DNA of 64,000 nucleotides, from the NCBI RefSeq assembly GCF_000321225.1, contig NW_004451010.1, positions 825,067-889,066 on the forward strand, given 5' to 3'. The notes below the pieces were generated by a model. The model ran no database searches. It was not told where the DNA came from and saw nothing but the letters and a program-made list of their open reading frames with translations. The translations under genes and the position numbers were made by a program. The DNA is from Odobenus rosmarus divergens (lineage: Eukaryota > Chordata > Mammalia > Carnivora > Odobenidae). Of this stretch, positions 1 to 11,839 are shown piece after piece; position 1 is the stretch's first letter; each line of letters starts with the position of its first letter.

Positions 1-104
1 TGGCCTCATATAATTTGTTTTCAAAGTTCATTGACTTTAACTGTCTTAGTGATGTTGTCTGTGAAAATGTGTCCATTTGTATATCTAATGTATTAGCATT
101 TCTT
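1..104. other. Unique flank 3' of the L1
   Basis: AT-rich sequence with no recognised element. It is the genomic flank next to the A-tail end (read as poly-T) of the minus-strand L1 that follows. Confidence 0.4.
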
Positions 105-619
105 TCCTTTTTTTAAATTTTGTATCATTAGTTTCAGATGTAATGTTCAATAATACATCAGTTGCGTATAACACCCAGTGCTTATCATATCACATGCCCT
201 CCTTAATGCCTGTCATCCAATTACCCCATCACCCTGCCCACCTCCCCTCCAGCAACCCTCAGTTTGTTTCCTAGAGTTGAGAGTCTCTCATGGTTTTTCT
301 CCATCTCTGATGACTTCCCATTCAGTTTTCCCTCCCTTCCCCTATGATCCTCTTCACTGTTTATTATATTCCACATATGAGTGAAACCATATGATCATTG
401 TTTGTCTCTGATTGACTTATTTCACTTAGCATAATCCCCTCCAGTTCCATCTACCTCAATGTAAATGGTAAGTATTCATCCTTTCTGATGGCTGAGTAAT
501 ATTCCATTGAATATATGAACCACATCTTCTTTATCCATTCATCCATCGATGGACATCTAGGCTCTTTCCACAGTTTGGCTATTGTGGACATTGCTGCTAT
601 AAACATTGGGCTGCAGGTG

Positions 620-3600
620 CCTCTTCAGATCAATACATTTGTATCTTTGGGGTAAACACCTAATAATGCAATTGCTGGGTCATAGGGTAGCTCTATTTTT
701 AACTTCTTGAGGAACGTCCATACTGTTTTCCAGAGTGGCTGTACCAGCTTGCATTCCCAACAACAGTATAAGAGGGTTCCCCTTTATCTGCATCCTCACC
801 AACATGTGTTATTTCCTGACTTGTTAATTTTAGCCATTCTGACCAGTGTGAGGTGGTATCTCATTGTGGTTTTGATTTGTATTTCCCTGATGCCGAGTGA
901 TGTGGAGCATTTTTTCATGTGTCTGTTGGCCATTGTTTTATCTTCTTTAGAGAAATGTCTGTTCATGTCTTCTACCCATTTCTTGACTGGATTATGTATT
1001 TTTTGGGTGTTTAGTTTGATAAGTTCTTTATAGACTTTGGATACTAGCCCTTTATCTGATATGTCATTTGCAAATATCTTCTCCCATTCTATCGGTTGTC
1101 TTTTGGTTTTGTCAACTGTTTCCTTTGCTGTGCAAAAGGTTTTTATCTTGATGAAGTCCCAGTGGTTTCTTTTTGCTTTTGTTTCCCTTGCCTTTGGAGA
1201 AGTGTCGTCTAGCAAGAAGTTGCTGTGGCTGAGGTGGAAGTGGTTACTGCCTCTGTTCTCCTCTGGGATTTTGGTGGATTCCTGTCTCACATTTAGGTCT
1301 TCCGTCTCTTTTGAGTTTATCTTTGTATATGCTGTAAGAAAATGGTCCAGTTTCATTCTTCTACATGGGCTGCCTCATTTTCCCAGTACCATTTGTGGAA
1401 GAGACTGTCCCTTTTCCATTGGATATTCTTTCCTGCTTTGTCGAAGATTAATTGACCATAGAGTTGAGGATCCATTTCTGGGTTTTCTATTCTGTTCCAT
1501 TGATCTGTGTCTGTTTTTGTGCCAGTACCATACTGTCTTGATGATTACAGATTTGTAACATAGCTTCAAGTCTGGTATTGTGATGCCACCACCTTTGGTT
1601 TTCTTTTTCAACATTCCTCTGGCTATTCAGAGTCTTTTCTGGTTCCATACAAATTCTAGGATTATTTGTTCCAGCTCTGTGAAAAATGTCAATGGTATTT
1701 TGATAGGGATTGCACTGAATGTGTAGAGTGCTCTGGGTAGCATAGACATTTTAACAATATTTATTCTTCCAATCCACAAGCATGGAATGTTTTTCCATTT
1801 CTTTGTGTCTTCCTCAATTTCTTTCATAAGTGTTCTGTAGTTTTTAGAGTACAGATCCTTTACCTCTTTGGTTAGGTTTATTCCTAGGTATCTTACAGTT
1901 TTTGGTGCAATTGTAAGTGGGATTGATTCCTTAATTTCTCTTTCATCCCATTGTTAGTGTATAGAAATGCAATTGATTTCTGTGCATTGATTTTATATCC
2001 TGCCACATTGCTGTATTCCTGTATGAGTTCTAGCGATTTTGGGATGGAGTCTTTTGGGTTTTCCACACAAAGTATCATGTCAGCTGCGAAGAGTGAAAGT
2101 TTGACTTCATCTTTGCCAATTTGAATGCCTTTATTTCTTTTTGTTGTCTGATTGCTGAGATTAGGACTTCTAGTCCTATGTTTAACAACACTGGTGAGTG
2201 GGCATCCCTGCCGTGTTCCTGACCTTAGGGGAAAAGCTCTCAGTTTTTCCCCATTGAGAATATTAATCGCTGTGGGCTTTTCGTATATGGCTTTGATGAT
2301 ATTGAAGTATGTTCCCTCTATTCCTACACTGTGGAGAGTTTGTTTTTTTTTTTAAGATTTTATTTATTTATTCATGAGAGACAGACAGAGAGAGAGAGAG
2401 AGAAGCAGAGGGAGAAGCAGACTTCCCCACTGAGCAGGGAGCCCGATGCAGGACTCGATCCCAGGATCCTGGGATCATGACCTGAGCCGAAGGCAGACGC
2501 TTAACCATCTGAGCCACCCAGACGCCCCCACTGTGGAGAGTTTTAATCAAGAAAGGATGCTGAATTTTGTCAAATGCTTTTTCTGCATCAATTGAGAGGA
2601 TCATATGGTTCTTGTCCTTTCTTTTATTAATGTGATGTATCATGTTGATTGATTTGCAAAAGTTGAAGTACCCTTGCAGCCCAGGAATAAATCTACTTGG
2701 TTGTGGTGAATAATCCTTTTAATGTACTATTGGATCCTATTGGCTATATTTTGGTGAGAGTTTTGACATCCATGTCCATCAGGGCTATTGGTCTATAATT
2801 CTCCTTTCTGGTGGGGTCTTTGGTTTGGGGATCAAGGCAATGCTGGCCTCATAAAAAGAGTTTGGAAGTTTGCCTTAGATTTTGATTTTTTGAAACAGCT
2901 TCAGAAGAATAGGTATTAATTCTTCTTTAAATGTTTGGTAGAATTCCCCTGGGAAGCCATCTGGCCCTGGACTCTTGTTTATTGGGAGGTTTTTGATTAC
3001 TGTTTCAAATTCCTTGCTGGTTATGGGTCTGTTCAGGTTTTCTATTTCTTCCTGGTTTAGTTTTGGTAGTCTGTGTCTCTAGGAATGCATCCATTTCTTC
3101 CAGATTGCCTAATTTGTCAGCATATAGTTGCTCATCATATGTTCTTTTAATTATTTGTATTTCTTCGGTATTGGTTGTGGTCTCTCTTTCATTCATGATT
3201 TTACTAATTTGGGTCCTTTCTCTTTTCTTTTTGATAAATCTGGCTAGGGGCTTATCAATCTTACTAATTCTTTCAAAGAACCAGTTTCTAGTTTCATTGA
3301 TCTGTTCTACTGGTTTTTTGTTTGTTTGTTATTTTTGGTTTCTATTTCATTGATTTTTGCTCTAATCTTTATTATTTCTCTTCTCCTGCTTGGTTTAGGC
3401 TTTATTTGCTGTTCTCTCTCTAGCTCCTTTAGGTGTAAGTTTACCTTGTGTATTTGAGACTTTTCTAATTTTTTGAGAAAGGCTTGTATTGCTATGTACT
3501 TCCCTCTTAGGACCACCTTTGCTGTATCCCAAACATTTTGAACAGTTGTGTTTTCATTTTCATTTGTTTCCATGAATTTTTTAAATTCTTCTTTAATTTC

Positions 3601-4330
3601 CTGGTTGATCCATTTGTTCTTTAGAAGCCTGCTCTTTAACCTCCAAGTGTTTTAGTTCCTTCCAAATTTCCTCTTGTGATTGAGTTCTGAAAATATGCAG
3701 GAAATAATCCCAATCTCTTGGTACCAGTTGAGACCTGATTGTGACCCAGTATGTGATCTGTTCTGGAGAATGTTCCTTGTGCACTCAAGAAGAATGTGTA
3801 TTATGTTGCTTTAGGATGGAATGCTCTGTGTATATATCTGTGAAGTTCATCTGGTCCTGTGTGTCATTCAAAGCCCTTGTTTCCTTGTTGATCTTCTGCT
3901 TAGATGATTTGTCCATTTCTGTGAGTGGGGTGTTGAAGTCCCCTACAATCATTGTATTATTATCAATGTGTTTCTTTAATTTGGTTATTAATTGGTTTAT
4001 ATAATTGGCTGCTCCCAAGTTAGTAGCATAAATATTTACAATTGTTAGATCTTCTTGTTGGACAGACCCTTTAAGTATGATATAGTGTTCCTCTTCATCC
4101 CTTACTACAGTCTTTGGTTTAAAATCTAATTTGTCTGATAAGAGGATTGCTACCCCAGCTTTCTTTTGATGTTCATTAGCATGATAAATAGTTCTCCACT
4201 GCCTCACTTTCAATCTGATCTAAATGAATCTCTTGTAGACAGCATATGGATGGGTCTTGCTTTTTTATCGTGTCTTTTGATTGGAGCATTTAGCCAATTT
4301 ACATTCAGAGTAACTATTGAAAGATATGAA
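620..4330 (-). pseudogene. L1 ORF2 remnant (endonuclease / reverse transcriptase)
   Basis: ORF2p nicks target DNA and reverse-transcribes L1 RNA. The endonuclease part (4213-3785) contains KKAGVAILLSDKLDF and the conserved VGDFNTPL. It ends at an in-frame stop, followed directly by further ORF2 sequence (3784-3593). Other pieces lie at 3573-3307, 3196-3005, 2643-2545 (RT motif [16 protein letters not shown]), 2078-1893 (IENPKDS/GYKIN region), 1827-1627, 1614-1375 and 1356-796 (C-terminal region, [14 protein letters not shown] and [15 protein letters not shown]). They use all three frames, and a SINE at 2342-2528 splits the RT domain. The catalytic [FY]xDD box reads F-A-A-D at 2090-2079. This copy is dead several times over. 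The outer boundaries are approximate. Confidence 0.9.
2342..2528 (-). mobile_element. CAN-SINE (tRNA-Lys derived) inside L1 ORF2
   Basis: The reverse complement starts with a GGGGCGTCTGGGTGGCTC head and has a GGTCATGATCCCAGGATCC core, a CT-rich middle and an A-rich tail with AAATAAATAAA. It is flanked by a perfect 15-bp target duplication cactgtggagagttt (2327-2341 and 2529-2543). It is younger than the host L1. Confidence 0.96.
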
Positions 4331-4422
4331 TTTAGTGCTATTGTATTTCCTGTAAAGTCCCTCTTCCTGTAGATTGTCTCTGTTTCTTTCTGGTCTATGT
4401 TACTTTTGGGCTTTCTCTTCTC

Positions 4423-5305
4423 TTACAAGATCCCCTTTAATATTTCTTGCAGGGCTGGTTTAGTGATCACAAATTCTTTTAGTTTCTCTTTGTCCTGGAA
4501 GCTCTGTATCTCTCCTTCCATTCTGATTGACAGCCTTACTGGATACAGTATTCTTGGCCACATGTTTTTCTCATTTAGTACCCTGAATATATCATGCCCA
4601 CCCTTTCTGGCCTGCCAGGTCTCTGTGGATAGGTCTGCTGCCAGTCTAATGTTCCTACCCCTGTAGTTTAAGGAGTTCTTGTCTTGAGCTTCTTTCAGGA
4701 TTTTCTCTTTATCTCTGAAATTTGCAAGCTTCACTATTATATGTCAGGGTGTTGATCTATTTTTAATGATTTTGAGAGGGGTTCTCTCTACCCTGCTGGA
4801 CTTGAATGCCTGTTTCCTTCCCCAGATTAGGGAATTTCTCAGCTATGATTTGCTCAAATATACCTTCTGTCCCTCTCTTTCTTCTTCCTCTGGGACCCCA
4901 ATAATTCTAATATTATTTTGCTTTATGGTATCACTGATTTCTCGAAGCCTCCCCTCATGGTCCATTAGTTGTTTTTCTCTCTTTTCCTCAGCTTCCTTCC
5001 TTTCTATCATCTTGTCTTCTATGACACTGACTCTCTCTTCTGCCTCATTTACCCTCGCTGTTAGAGCATCCATTTTGACTGCATCTCTGTTAAAGCATTT
5101 TTTATTTCAGCCTGATTAGATTTTATTTCTGCACTAAGAGATTCTCTAGTGTCTTTGATGCTTTTTTTCAAGCCCAGCTAGTAACTTTATAATCATTATC
5201 CTGAATTCCACCTCTGATATTTTACTTATATCCATATCGATTAGATCTGTGGCAGAGTATTACCTCTGGTTCTTTCTTTTGTTGTGAATTTCTCCTTCTA
5301 GTCAT
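4423..5305 (-). pseudogene. L1 ORF1 remnant (RNA-binding nucleocapsid-like protein)
   Basis: ORF1p coats L1 RNA as a trimer. The expected start is an ATG at 5305-5303 followed by MTRRRNSQQKKE, a typical L1 ORF1 opening. The coiled-coil part reads as MDALTARVNEAEERVSVIE (start 5073) with heptad-like charged residues, followed by the RRM opening NNIRIIGVPEEEE. The C-terminal domain (4734-4423) contains NYRGRNIRLAADLSTETWQA and ends at a stop at 4423-4425. The start and the later parts lie in different frames, so at least one frameshift breaks it. The whole length is about 290 codons, close to the usual size. It is a relic, not a functional gene. Confidence 0.85.
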
Positions 5306-6773
5306 TTTGCCCAGAGATAAATGGATGAATGAGAACAAAATCAAAAACATCAATCACAACCCAAGTGAATACACGCTAGACAAATCTGAAGAGGTCAGAA
5401 ACCAAAAAGGAAAAGAAAAAGAAAAAAAAATTATAAAAGGAGAGAATATAATCTCCCAGGTAGACAAAACAGGGTAATCCACTTGGTCTTAGGTGTATTT
5501 TAGTCTGTTTGTTAGAAGACACTAAATCCCAAAATTGTAAAGAAAGCAAAACATATATATATATACATATATATGTGTGTGTGTATATATATATATATAT
5601 GTATATATATAAAAATAAAATTGAATACAGTGAAAGGAAACCAAAAATGAAGACTACATCTATAAAATGTAAATGTAAAAATGAAAGTTAAAAAAAGACT
5701 TAAAAACAAGAGTTGATAAAATAAGAAACTAGTTGAAAAGGAAAAAAAAGAAAAGGGAAATTTTAAACTGAAAGATAAATGAATCATGAGAAAAAAACCT
5801 TGAATTCTACATACCATTTTCCCCTAGCATTGGAGTTTTGCAGGTCTGTGTGCTCAGTAAACTCGGTATTTTCCTGATGTTCCAGCTGGTCTTCTGGGGG
5901 AGGAGCCTGCTGTGCTGATTCTCAGGTGTCTTTGCCTGGATGAAGTTGCACTGCCCCTTGCCAGGGGCGGGGCTCAGTGTAAGCTGCTTCTGGTTGCTCT
6001 ATGTGGCTTTTGTTCCCTGAAGGCTTTCCCCACCACTTTAGAGGATGAAAATAAAAATAGCAGTGCCCCAATCTCCAGCCCTGGAGCTGAAAAATCCCAG
6101 TCCCCTCTCTTCAGTAAACTCTCAGGGAAAAGCAGTCTCCACTTTTGTGTGAGCCAAACTCTGCAGGGTCCTGCTGTCCACACCCCTCCTCGCAGGGAAA
6201 GGAGGAGGATCACCCTGTTTCTGCCCTTTGCAGGGCCCCTGCACAGAGAGCAGTCTCCAGATCCTGCTGCAGTTCACGGTTTATGGCAAACTGAGCAGAG
6301 AGCCACTCCCAGGCTCACTGAACCTCACCGGGTTCCCCACTCCAATGCATGGGAACTCTGCCGGCACAGGCACCCCCGTTCTTTCTGTGATTCTGGGGAT
6401 CCTGAAACCACACTGTCCCACCTAGGATTCTGTCCGCTTCACCACCTGAGCACCTTTCAGGCAGGGACATCTCTCACTGGAACAGACTTCTAAAAATTCT
6501 GATTTTGCACGCCAGGGCTATATCACTTTCCAGTAGCTAGCTTAAAGAGGCTCCCTCCACCCCCCGCCATTTATCTTCCTATATATCCCCTCAGATTCAC
6601 TTCTCTGCACCCCCTACTTTGCAAAAAGTGGTCATTTTTCTATTTGTAGAATTCCAATTCTTTTCTTACATCTCAAGTTGAATTCATAGGTGTTCAAAAT
6701 GATTTGATAGATATCTAGCTAAATTCAAGGGACCAGATGAAACGGGGTCCCCTACTCTTCCATTTTGCCTCCC
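5306..6773 (-). promoter_or_regulatory. L1 5' UTR / internal promoter region
   Basis: This is the untranslated leader of the L1. The 5820-6560 part is richer in G+C than its surroundings, as expected of carnivoran L1 leaders. The part nearer ORF1 is A/T-rich, with a long alternating AT/GT microsatellite at about 5551-5612. L1 leaders normally carry an internal RNA polymerase II promoter; whether this one is active cannot be seen from sequence. Confidence 0.75.
5551..5612. repeat. (TA)n/(TG)n microsatellite in L1 5' UTR
   Basis: Alternating AT, GT and AT dinucleotides give about 60 bp of low-complexity sequence inside the L1 leader. Confidence 0.85.
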
Positions 6774-6786
6774 TCTAACGTTTATT

Positions 6787-7025
6787 TTCTATAGTATCTT
6801 GAGACCTAATGTACAGCATAATAAGTGTAGTTAATAAAACTATATTGTATACTGGAAATTTGCTAAGAGAGTAGATTCTTGCCACACACACAAAAAAGAA
6901 AATGTGTTTGGAGATGGATATGTTGTTAATCAGCTTGACTGTAATAATTATTTCACTATGTATATGTGTATCAAACATCATGTTGTACTCTTTAAATATA
7001 TATAATCATTATTCTTTTAAAAAAA
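6787..7025 (+). mobile_element. Old L1 (L1MA-like) 3' UTR end
   Basis: The stretch contains the familiar old-L1 tail phrases AAATTTGCTAAGAGAGTAGA, TTAATCAGCTTGACTGTAA and ATGTTGTACTCTTTAAATAT. It is diverged. The younger minus-strand L1 abuts its upstream end, so the young element probably landed in or next to this relic. Confidence 0.75.
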
Positions 7026-8050
7026 ACAAGATTTGCAATAGATTGAATGCAGAAGATATGAGAATCCAGCTGTCCTCCATTTTGCAAAAATGTAAAATAA
7101 TGCCACTCAGTACATATTTTTGTTTTGGAGATTATGGTTATTTTTTTCATAAAAAATAAATTTGTCTTCACCTAAAAAATCCAAAACATTTTCTATGTAA
7201 TGAGCACCACCAAAGCTAGAGTTCAATATACATTTGAGCACAATCCTTATACTTTTCTCAGTATAAATAGCACCTCTGTTCTTAGTGACATGTGGCTGAA
7301 GGCAAAACTTAAATCCAACAGAATTTGCCGGACCTTAGTTCTGATGCCATTTCTTGCAAGGTTTGAATATAAAAATGACAGGAATCTTGGAATATTTCTC
7401 CCACTCCAGAATTTTAGTTATTTTGCACTCACCAAATCTGCAAAATTTCCAGATTTTCTATCCTCCAGGAAAGAGTGTCTAAATTAAATAATTAATTAAG
7501 CCCTTTAAAAAACCAGCAGTTCCCTGTGGGTTGCTTTTATAATTGCCTCTACACTTACCAGCTAAAGGTCTGCCAAAGTTAACTGTTTGACTTGTTCTCA
7601 ATATAACATTTACCTACCTAATTCATGCAATTGTTTATTCTGTAACTCATGTGTCTTTCTCTGTTGTCATCATCTGTTCAAAATTGTAAGGTCCCAGAAA
7701 AGAAGACCTGACTATCCTTAATTTATTTTCTGTGGGGCCTAAACAGCACTATATGATATTAAACAGGTAATAATTATTTTTAGTGTGATGACAATGAAGA
7801 CAGGAATCTAAAGTAGGCTGATAAAATGTGAATTTAACATGAAAACAGAAATTTAGTGAAGCTCTAGTGCTACTTATAGCGCACAGTAGTCTATCAGCTG
7901 CTGAAAACAGTGATGAAAATGTTCAAAATAGCCAACTCCCAATAATTCATAGGATACATGTCCCTTAAGTTGCCCTACGGCCATGTTTCCATTTTTGTGA
8001 CTCCAGCCAGAGCCGAGAAGGCACACAGGAGGTCAAATAAATGAGTTTTC
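7026..8050. other. Mostly unique AT-rich DNA, possible L2 trace
   Basis: No coding signal is seen. The part at about 7640-7780 has an L2-like flavour (a stretch on gtcccagaaaagaagacctgac followed by a TTAAACAGGTAATAATT end), but the match is too weak to assign. Confidence 0.3.
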
Positions 8051-8065
8051 TAAATATTGACATTT

Positions 8066-8278
8066 TTTTTTAATGAATGATTTTTTTTAAAAGATTTTAT
8101 TTATTTATTTGACAGACGAGAGAGAGAGCACAAGTAGGCAGAGAGGCAGGCAGAGGGAGAGGGAGAAGCCGGCTCCCCGCTGAGCAGGGAGCCTGACGCG
8201 GAGCTCAACCCCAGGACCCTGGGATCATGACCTGAGCCGAAGGCAGCCGCTTAACCAACTGAGCCACCCAGGCGCCCC
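8066..8278 (-). mobile_element. CAN-SINE
   Basis: Antisense SINE with head GGGGCGCCTGGGTGGCTCAG in reverse complement and an AAATAAATAAAATCTTTT tail. Its perfect 15-bp target duplication is taaatattgacattt (8051-8065 and 8279-8293). The tail carries an extra A-rich stretch interrupted by tcattcatt. Confidence 0.96.
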
Positions 8279-8293
8279 TAAATATTGACATTT

Positions 8294-9526
8294 CTGATAA
8301 TAAGGTTACCAGAGAGAAGGTGGTAACGATTGCTGAATCATTATTTTGAGTGATTATTGTAGAATTTAGATCTTGCTGGTCAACTTGCAGTAATAAAGCA
8401 ACATTCATTGAGTGCATGGTTGGTAGAAACATGGAGAAATTCCTTTTTCTATCAGGAGCTCTGTATGGCAGGTCTGACTATGGAAGATCTTGTATCCACA
8501 GGAGAAAATCAAACTGCACATCTTGATGAACTAGCAGAGCTTGGAGCAGCAAGCCAAAGACAAAGCAGTTTCCTAGAACTGAAGAATTTAACCTTTGTTC
8601 TAGTCCTCCCTTTTGTCAGCAAGAAAACTGTTGAAGTTGATTTAAAATGAATCATCCTTGGCATTTTTTCACCCTAAAACTGCTTATCTGTCACTTCACA
8701 GAAATTGCTACTTGTCCTTAATGGTTTGCAGTACTAGCTCAGACATTGCACGCAATTCATTATACCACAGAAGTTGGAAAAAAACCCACATTACTTACAT
8801 ATATATATTAAATGTATTAAATAAATAAAATTTCGCTTGAACTGGCTACGTATCAATAAACTCAGCAGTTTTAGAGTTAAGATCTGAAACCACGCCATTT
8901 TGTCACTTAGCCGTCAGTGTTCTTCCAAGAGCGATTAGGAAATGTTTGGCTTAGAGACAACCTTTAAAAAATACCAAGAAATGCTTTTTGCCAGCTCTAT
9001 TAATATTACTTCTACTTAGAACATCACAATTCTTCACATTTTTTAAATGTTTGTAAAGTGTGCTTACGATAACGTTTCTTTCACCTTTCAAGCAACCCCA
9101 GACCCCTTAAGCACATGTGTCTTCAAGACACACTTAGAGCATTTTCACTCCTGGAGCGTATATATCTTTGATCAAATATGATCACATGCTCTAACGTGAA
9201 TCAAAATCAGTTTTATGATTCCTACAATTAGAGCAAGTGTTGGGCTTAATGAACCGGGAGCTGAGAAGCAGATAATGAACGCCACCCTGCACAGGCTTTA
9301 GGGCTGAGTCCCCACATTACCCATCCAGGTCACAGCCTATAATGCAGAAATCCAAATGGCTCTGCAAAGCAGGACTTTTTAGTAACAGATTCGGTGGCCT
9401 AGACTGATGAGAAGCTTTATAGTCCTTATTCTAATAGTCCCATCTCACTACATGGGAATATTAATATGTTAGATTATGGGGCACTGGCCCAGGCCTATTG
9501 GGGGTGTTCTGTAAATACATACACTC
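8294..9526. other. Unique non-coding DNA
   Basis: No named repeat or coding signal is recognised. An 80-codon open frame at 8408-8650 has no recognisable family and no splice or codon support. Confidence 0.4.
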
Positions 9527-9542
9527 ACCATATTACCTTTCT

Positions 9543-9735
9543 TTTTTTTTTTTTTAAGATTTTATTTATTTATTTGTCAGAGAGAGAGCACAAGCAGGGG
9601 GAGCAGCAGGGGGAGAGGGAGAAGCAGGCTCCCCGCTGAGCAGGAAGCCCAATATGGGACTCGATCCCAGGACCCTGGGATCATGACCCAAGCCGAAGGC
9701 AGACACCTAACTGACTGAGCCACCCAGGCATCCCT
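9543..9735 (-). mobile_element. CAN-SINE
   Basis: Antisense SINE with a poly-T start, the AAGATTTTATTTATTTATTT tail complement and the CTGAGCCACCCAGGC head complement. The target duplication accatattacctttct is perfect over 16 bp (9527-9542 and 9736-9751). Confidence 0.96.
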
Positions 9736-9751
9736 ACCATATTACCTTTCT

Positions 9752-10224
9752 AAAACCGCCCCCAAAACCAAAAGAGTCTAAGTTTTGAAATACATCTGGC
9801 ACTAAAGATTTGTATAAGGAATTTGTTTGGGCTAAAGACTTTAACACAGAATCATGACAGTAGCTGTTAAATCTTCCATCACCTATGTATATGGATGGTT
9901 AGTTGTTCTCATAACACCTTATACAAAACTGTAACACTTATCATAACATACTGTTTGTTTTCAGTCTAGTATTTTCTGGACTAGACTGACAACTCTTCCA
10001 GACAGAAACTGCCTTCCAAGAAAAATGTTTATTGTTGATTTTCTCATTATAACACAAGTACATGCTCCTGGAAGAAAATTTGGGAAGTACATAAAAATGT
10101 GCAGAAAATAAAAATGACATATAATTCTACATATTAAAGACAACCAAAGTTGCTATGCAAAAAAAGTTTTTTTCCTATGCACATTTTTAAAATAAAACTG
10201 GGGTTACGCTAAAACATTATTTTC
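9752..10224. other. Unique DNA with a weak old-repeat stretch
   Basis: The part at 10020-10140 (gaagaaaatttgggaagtac followed by A-rich text) resembles a common ancient mammalian repeat that I cannot name. A similar phrase occurs at about 63450. The remainder shows nothing. Confidence 0.3.
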
Positions 10225-10500
10225 CTTTTTCCTCCAGTTTCATTAATATAATTGATATACAACACTGCATAGCTTTAAGTTGTACGACATAATGTCGTAC
10301 ATAGAGATCATGAAGTGATTGCCCCAATATGTTTAGTTAACGTCCACAATGGATGGAAGCCTTATTTTCAAAAGCTTTATTTCTAGTGGCTATAGGGTAT
10401 CCCACAGGTATGGAGTGCCATGATTTATTTAACTACTGCTTTATTGTCGAGCTTTCTAGTTGTTTCCAGTTTTTTAAATGAACAGTTTCCTAAGCAGATT
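10225..10500 (-). mobile_element. Old L1 3' UTR fragment
   Basis: The phrases taatataattgatatacaac and ttaagttgtac match the minus-strand L1M 3' UTR pattern that also appears at about 37200. It is diverged and truncated. A perfect 21-bp palindrome lies inside it. Confidence 0.55.
10281..10301. repeat. Perfect 21-bp palindrome
   Basis: Ten-base arms tgtacgacat and atgtcgtaca flank a single central A at 10291, and each arm contains a CpG. It lies inside an L1-like fragment. Confidence 0.9.
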
Positions 10501-11839
10501 GTTAGCCACAATGCCTAGCACTTGGTCACTCAATAAAAAAGTATAGAATTGATTGAAGTTATTTTCATCTACTAAGATCCTAGCACAAATAGGTTTACTA
10601 GGTTTACTTAGACACTTAGGAGGCATCTGAAAGAATGAACTCCACAGCGAATATATCTTGATTATGAAGGGGGCAGTTTAATGTAGGCTGAGAGAGGCAG
10701 TGGGGATGGAGTTGCTAAAAGTGTGTGGGGTGGGGAGAGGGAGCTTTGAAGAACTTCTAAGATGAATTTTGACTATGTCACAGTTTGACCTACTGAGGGA
10801 AGTGTTTCGAGGACAATGGCTTCATTCTCCCATGCTTCTGAAGAAGTAGCTGTTTTGTCACGTGATTCTGTTTTCTCTTTTAATTGCTTGCAGCCCTTCC
10901 TTTGAGAGCAGACATGTGCTCTTTGAATTTACTTGAATGTCTGATTTAGACTAATGTGACGAGGAGATATCATATTCTTAGATTCCAGTGTGTGTTATAA
11001 CGGACGGGTATAGTCATTTCTGGAAATTCCAAAATCAGATCTATGTGAACTCTTCCAGGAAATGTGACTACGCCAGCCCAACAGAACTCTCCCCCAAACA
11101 GAGACAAGCAGATGTAAGCTGGAAGCACGATTTTCACCTTAATAGAATTAAGACAAGGCCCAGCAAACTGAACTAGCAATATTTAATTGTCTGGTGTTTT
11201 GATGATATTCACATGGGCTCCTCCAGAATGCCTGTTCCCAGACCATGTAGAACTAACACTGCCTGTTTTGATTTAGGGCCAAACCTATTCCACTTTCAGA
11301 CTCTGTGAAAATTGTCATAATACTCAAATAAGCAATTAATGGTGCAAACACTAGTCGGTAATATTAGAGTTCCGCATATTTGTTTAATTTAATTAAGCAT
11401 TTAATTTCCTTCTGGTGTTTTTTATAAAAGAAAAACAAGAGGGAGGAAAAATAATCTCAGTTATTAACTTCTTTCAGCTTTTCAGTTACTACCTCTTGGG
11501 CTATAGCAAACCGGGAGTCTTTTAAAAGCAAAACACAATGTAAAGTAAAATAAAAATTATGCTTAAACTTTCAAAAGGCAGTGGAAATATAATTCCAATT
11601 AAAGGGTATATTACTTTCACCATATTTCTTAGAATAAATATTATAAAGTAATATAATACAATATTATAGAGTGATATAAGTCCTGAAGACTATTCCCCAA
11701 AATGTTAGCCCATTCTTCATCAGTTAACATTCATCAGTGTTTCCTGACAATGCCCAACCTCTTCTGAGCTCCTTCTTACCAATGACTATTTCTGATGATC
11801 ACCAGAATATTACAATGAGGCAGACAATATTGCAAAGCT
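10501..11839. other. Unique non-coding DNA
   Basis: No repeat is recognised. The part at 11180-11420 has several TAATTA/TTTAATT-like homeodomain-type words and reads like conserved non-coding sequence, but that cannot be judged without other genomes. Confidence 0.3.

Larger units (their letters stand above)
105..6773 (-). mobile_element. Nearly full-length LINE-1, carnivoran type, inactive
   Basis: The element reads on the minus strand. Its 5' UTR starts near 6773, with the usual opening AGGCAAAATGGAAGAGTAGG in reverse complement, followed by ORF1, ORF2, a 3' UTR and an A-tail seen as poly-T near 106-114. The span is about 6.67 kb, of which about 0.2 kb is a later SINE insertion, so the L1 itself is about full length. 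Both reading frames are broken by stops and frameshifts. It lies next to an older L1 3' end at 6787. No clean target duplication is visible; tctaatgtatta (84-95) and tctaacgtttat (6774-6785) match only 8 of 12. It appears to be a fairly young family, but this copy cannot be autonomous. Confidence 0.93.

Noticed and set aside
5912..6493. Open frame of 193 codons on the + strand
   Set aside because: It lies wholly inside the antisense of the L1 5' UTR and has no domain.
84..6785. tctaatgtatta (84-95) and tctaacgtttat (6774-6785) as a target duplication of the full-length L1
   Set aside because: Only 8 of 12 positions match, too weak beside the perfect duplications of the younger insertions.
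8408..8650. Open frame of 80 codons as a possible small gene
   Set aside because: There is no family resemblance, no splice structure and no codon bias that I can see.
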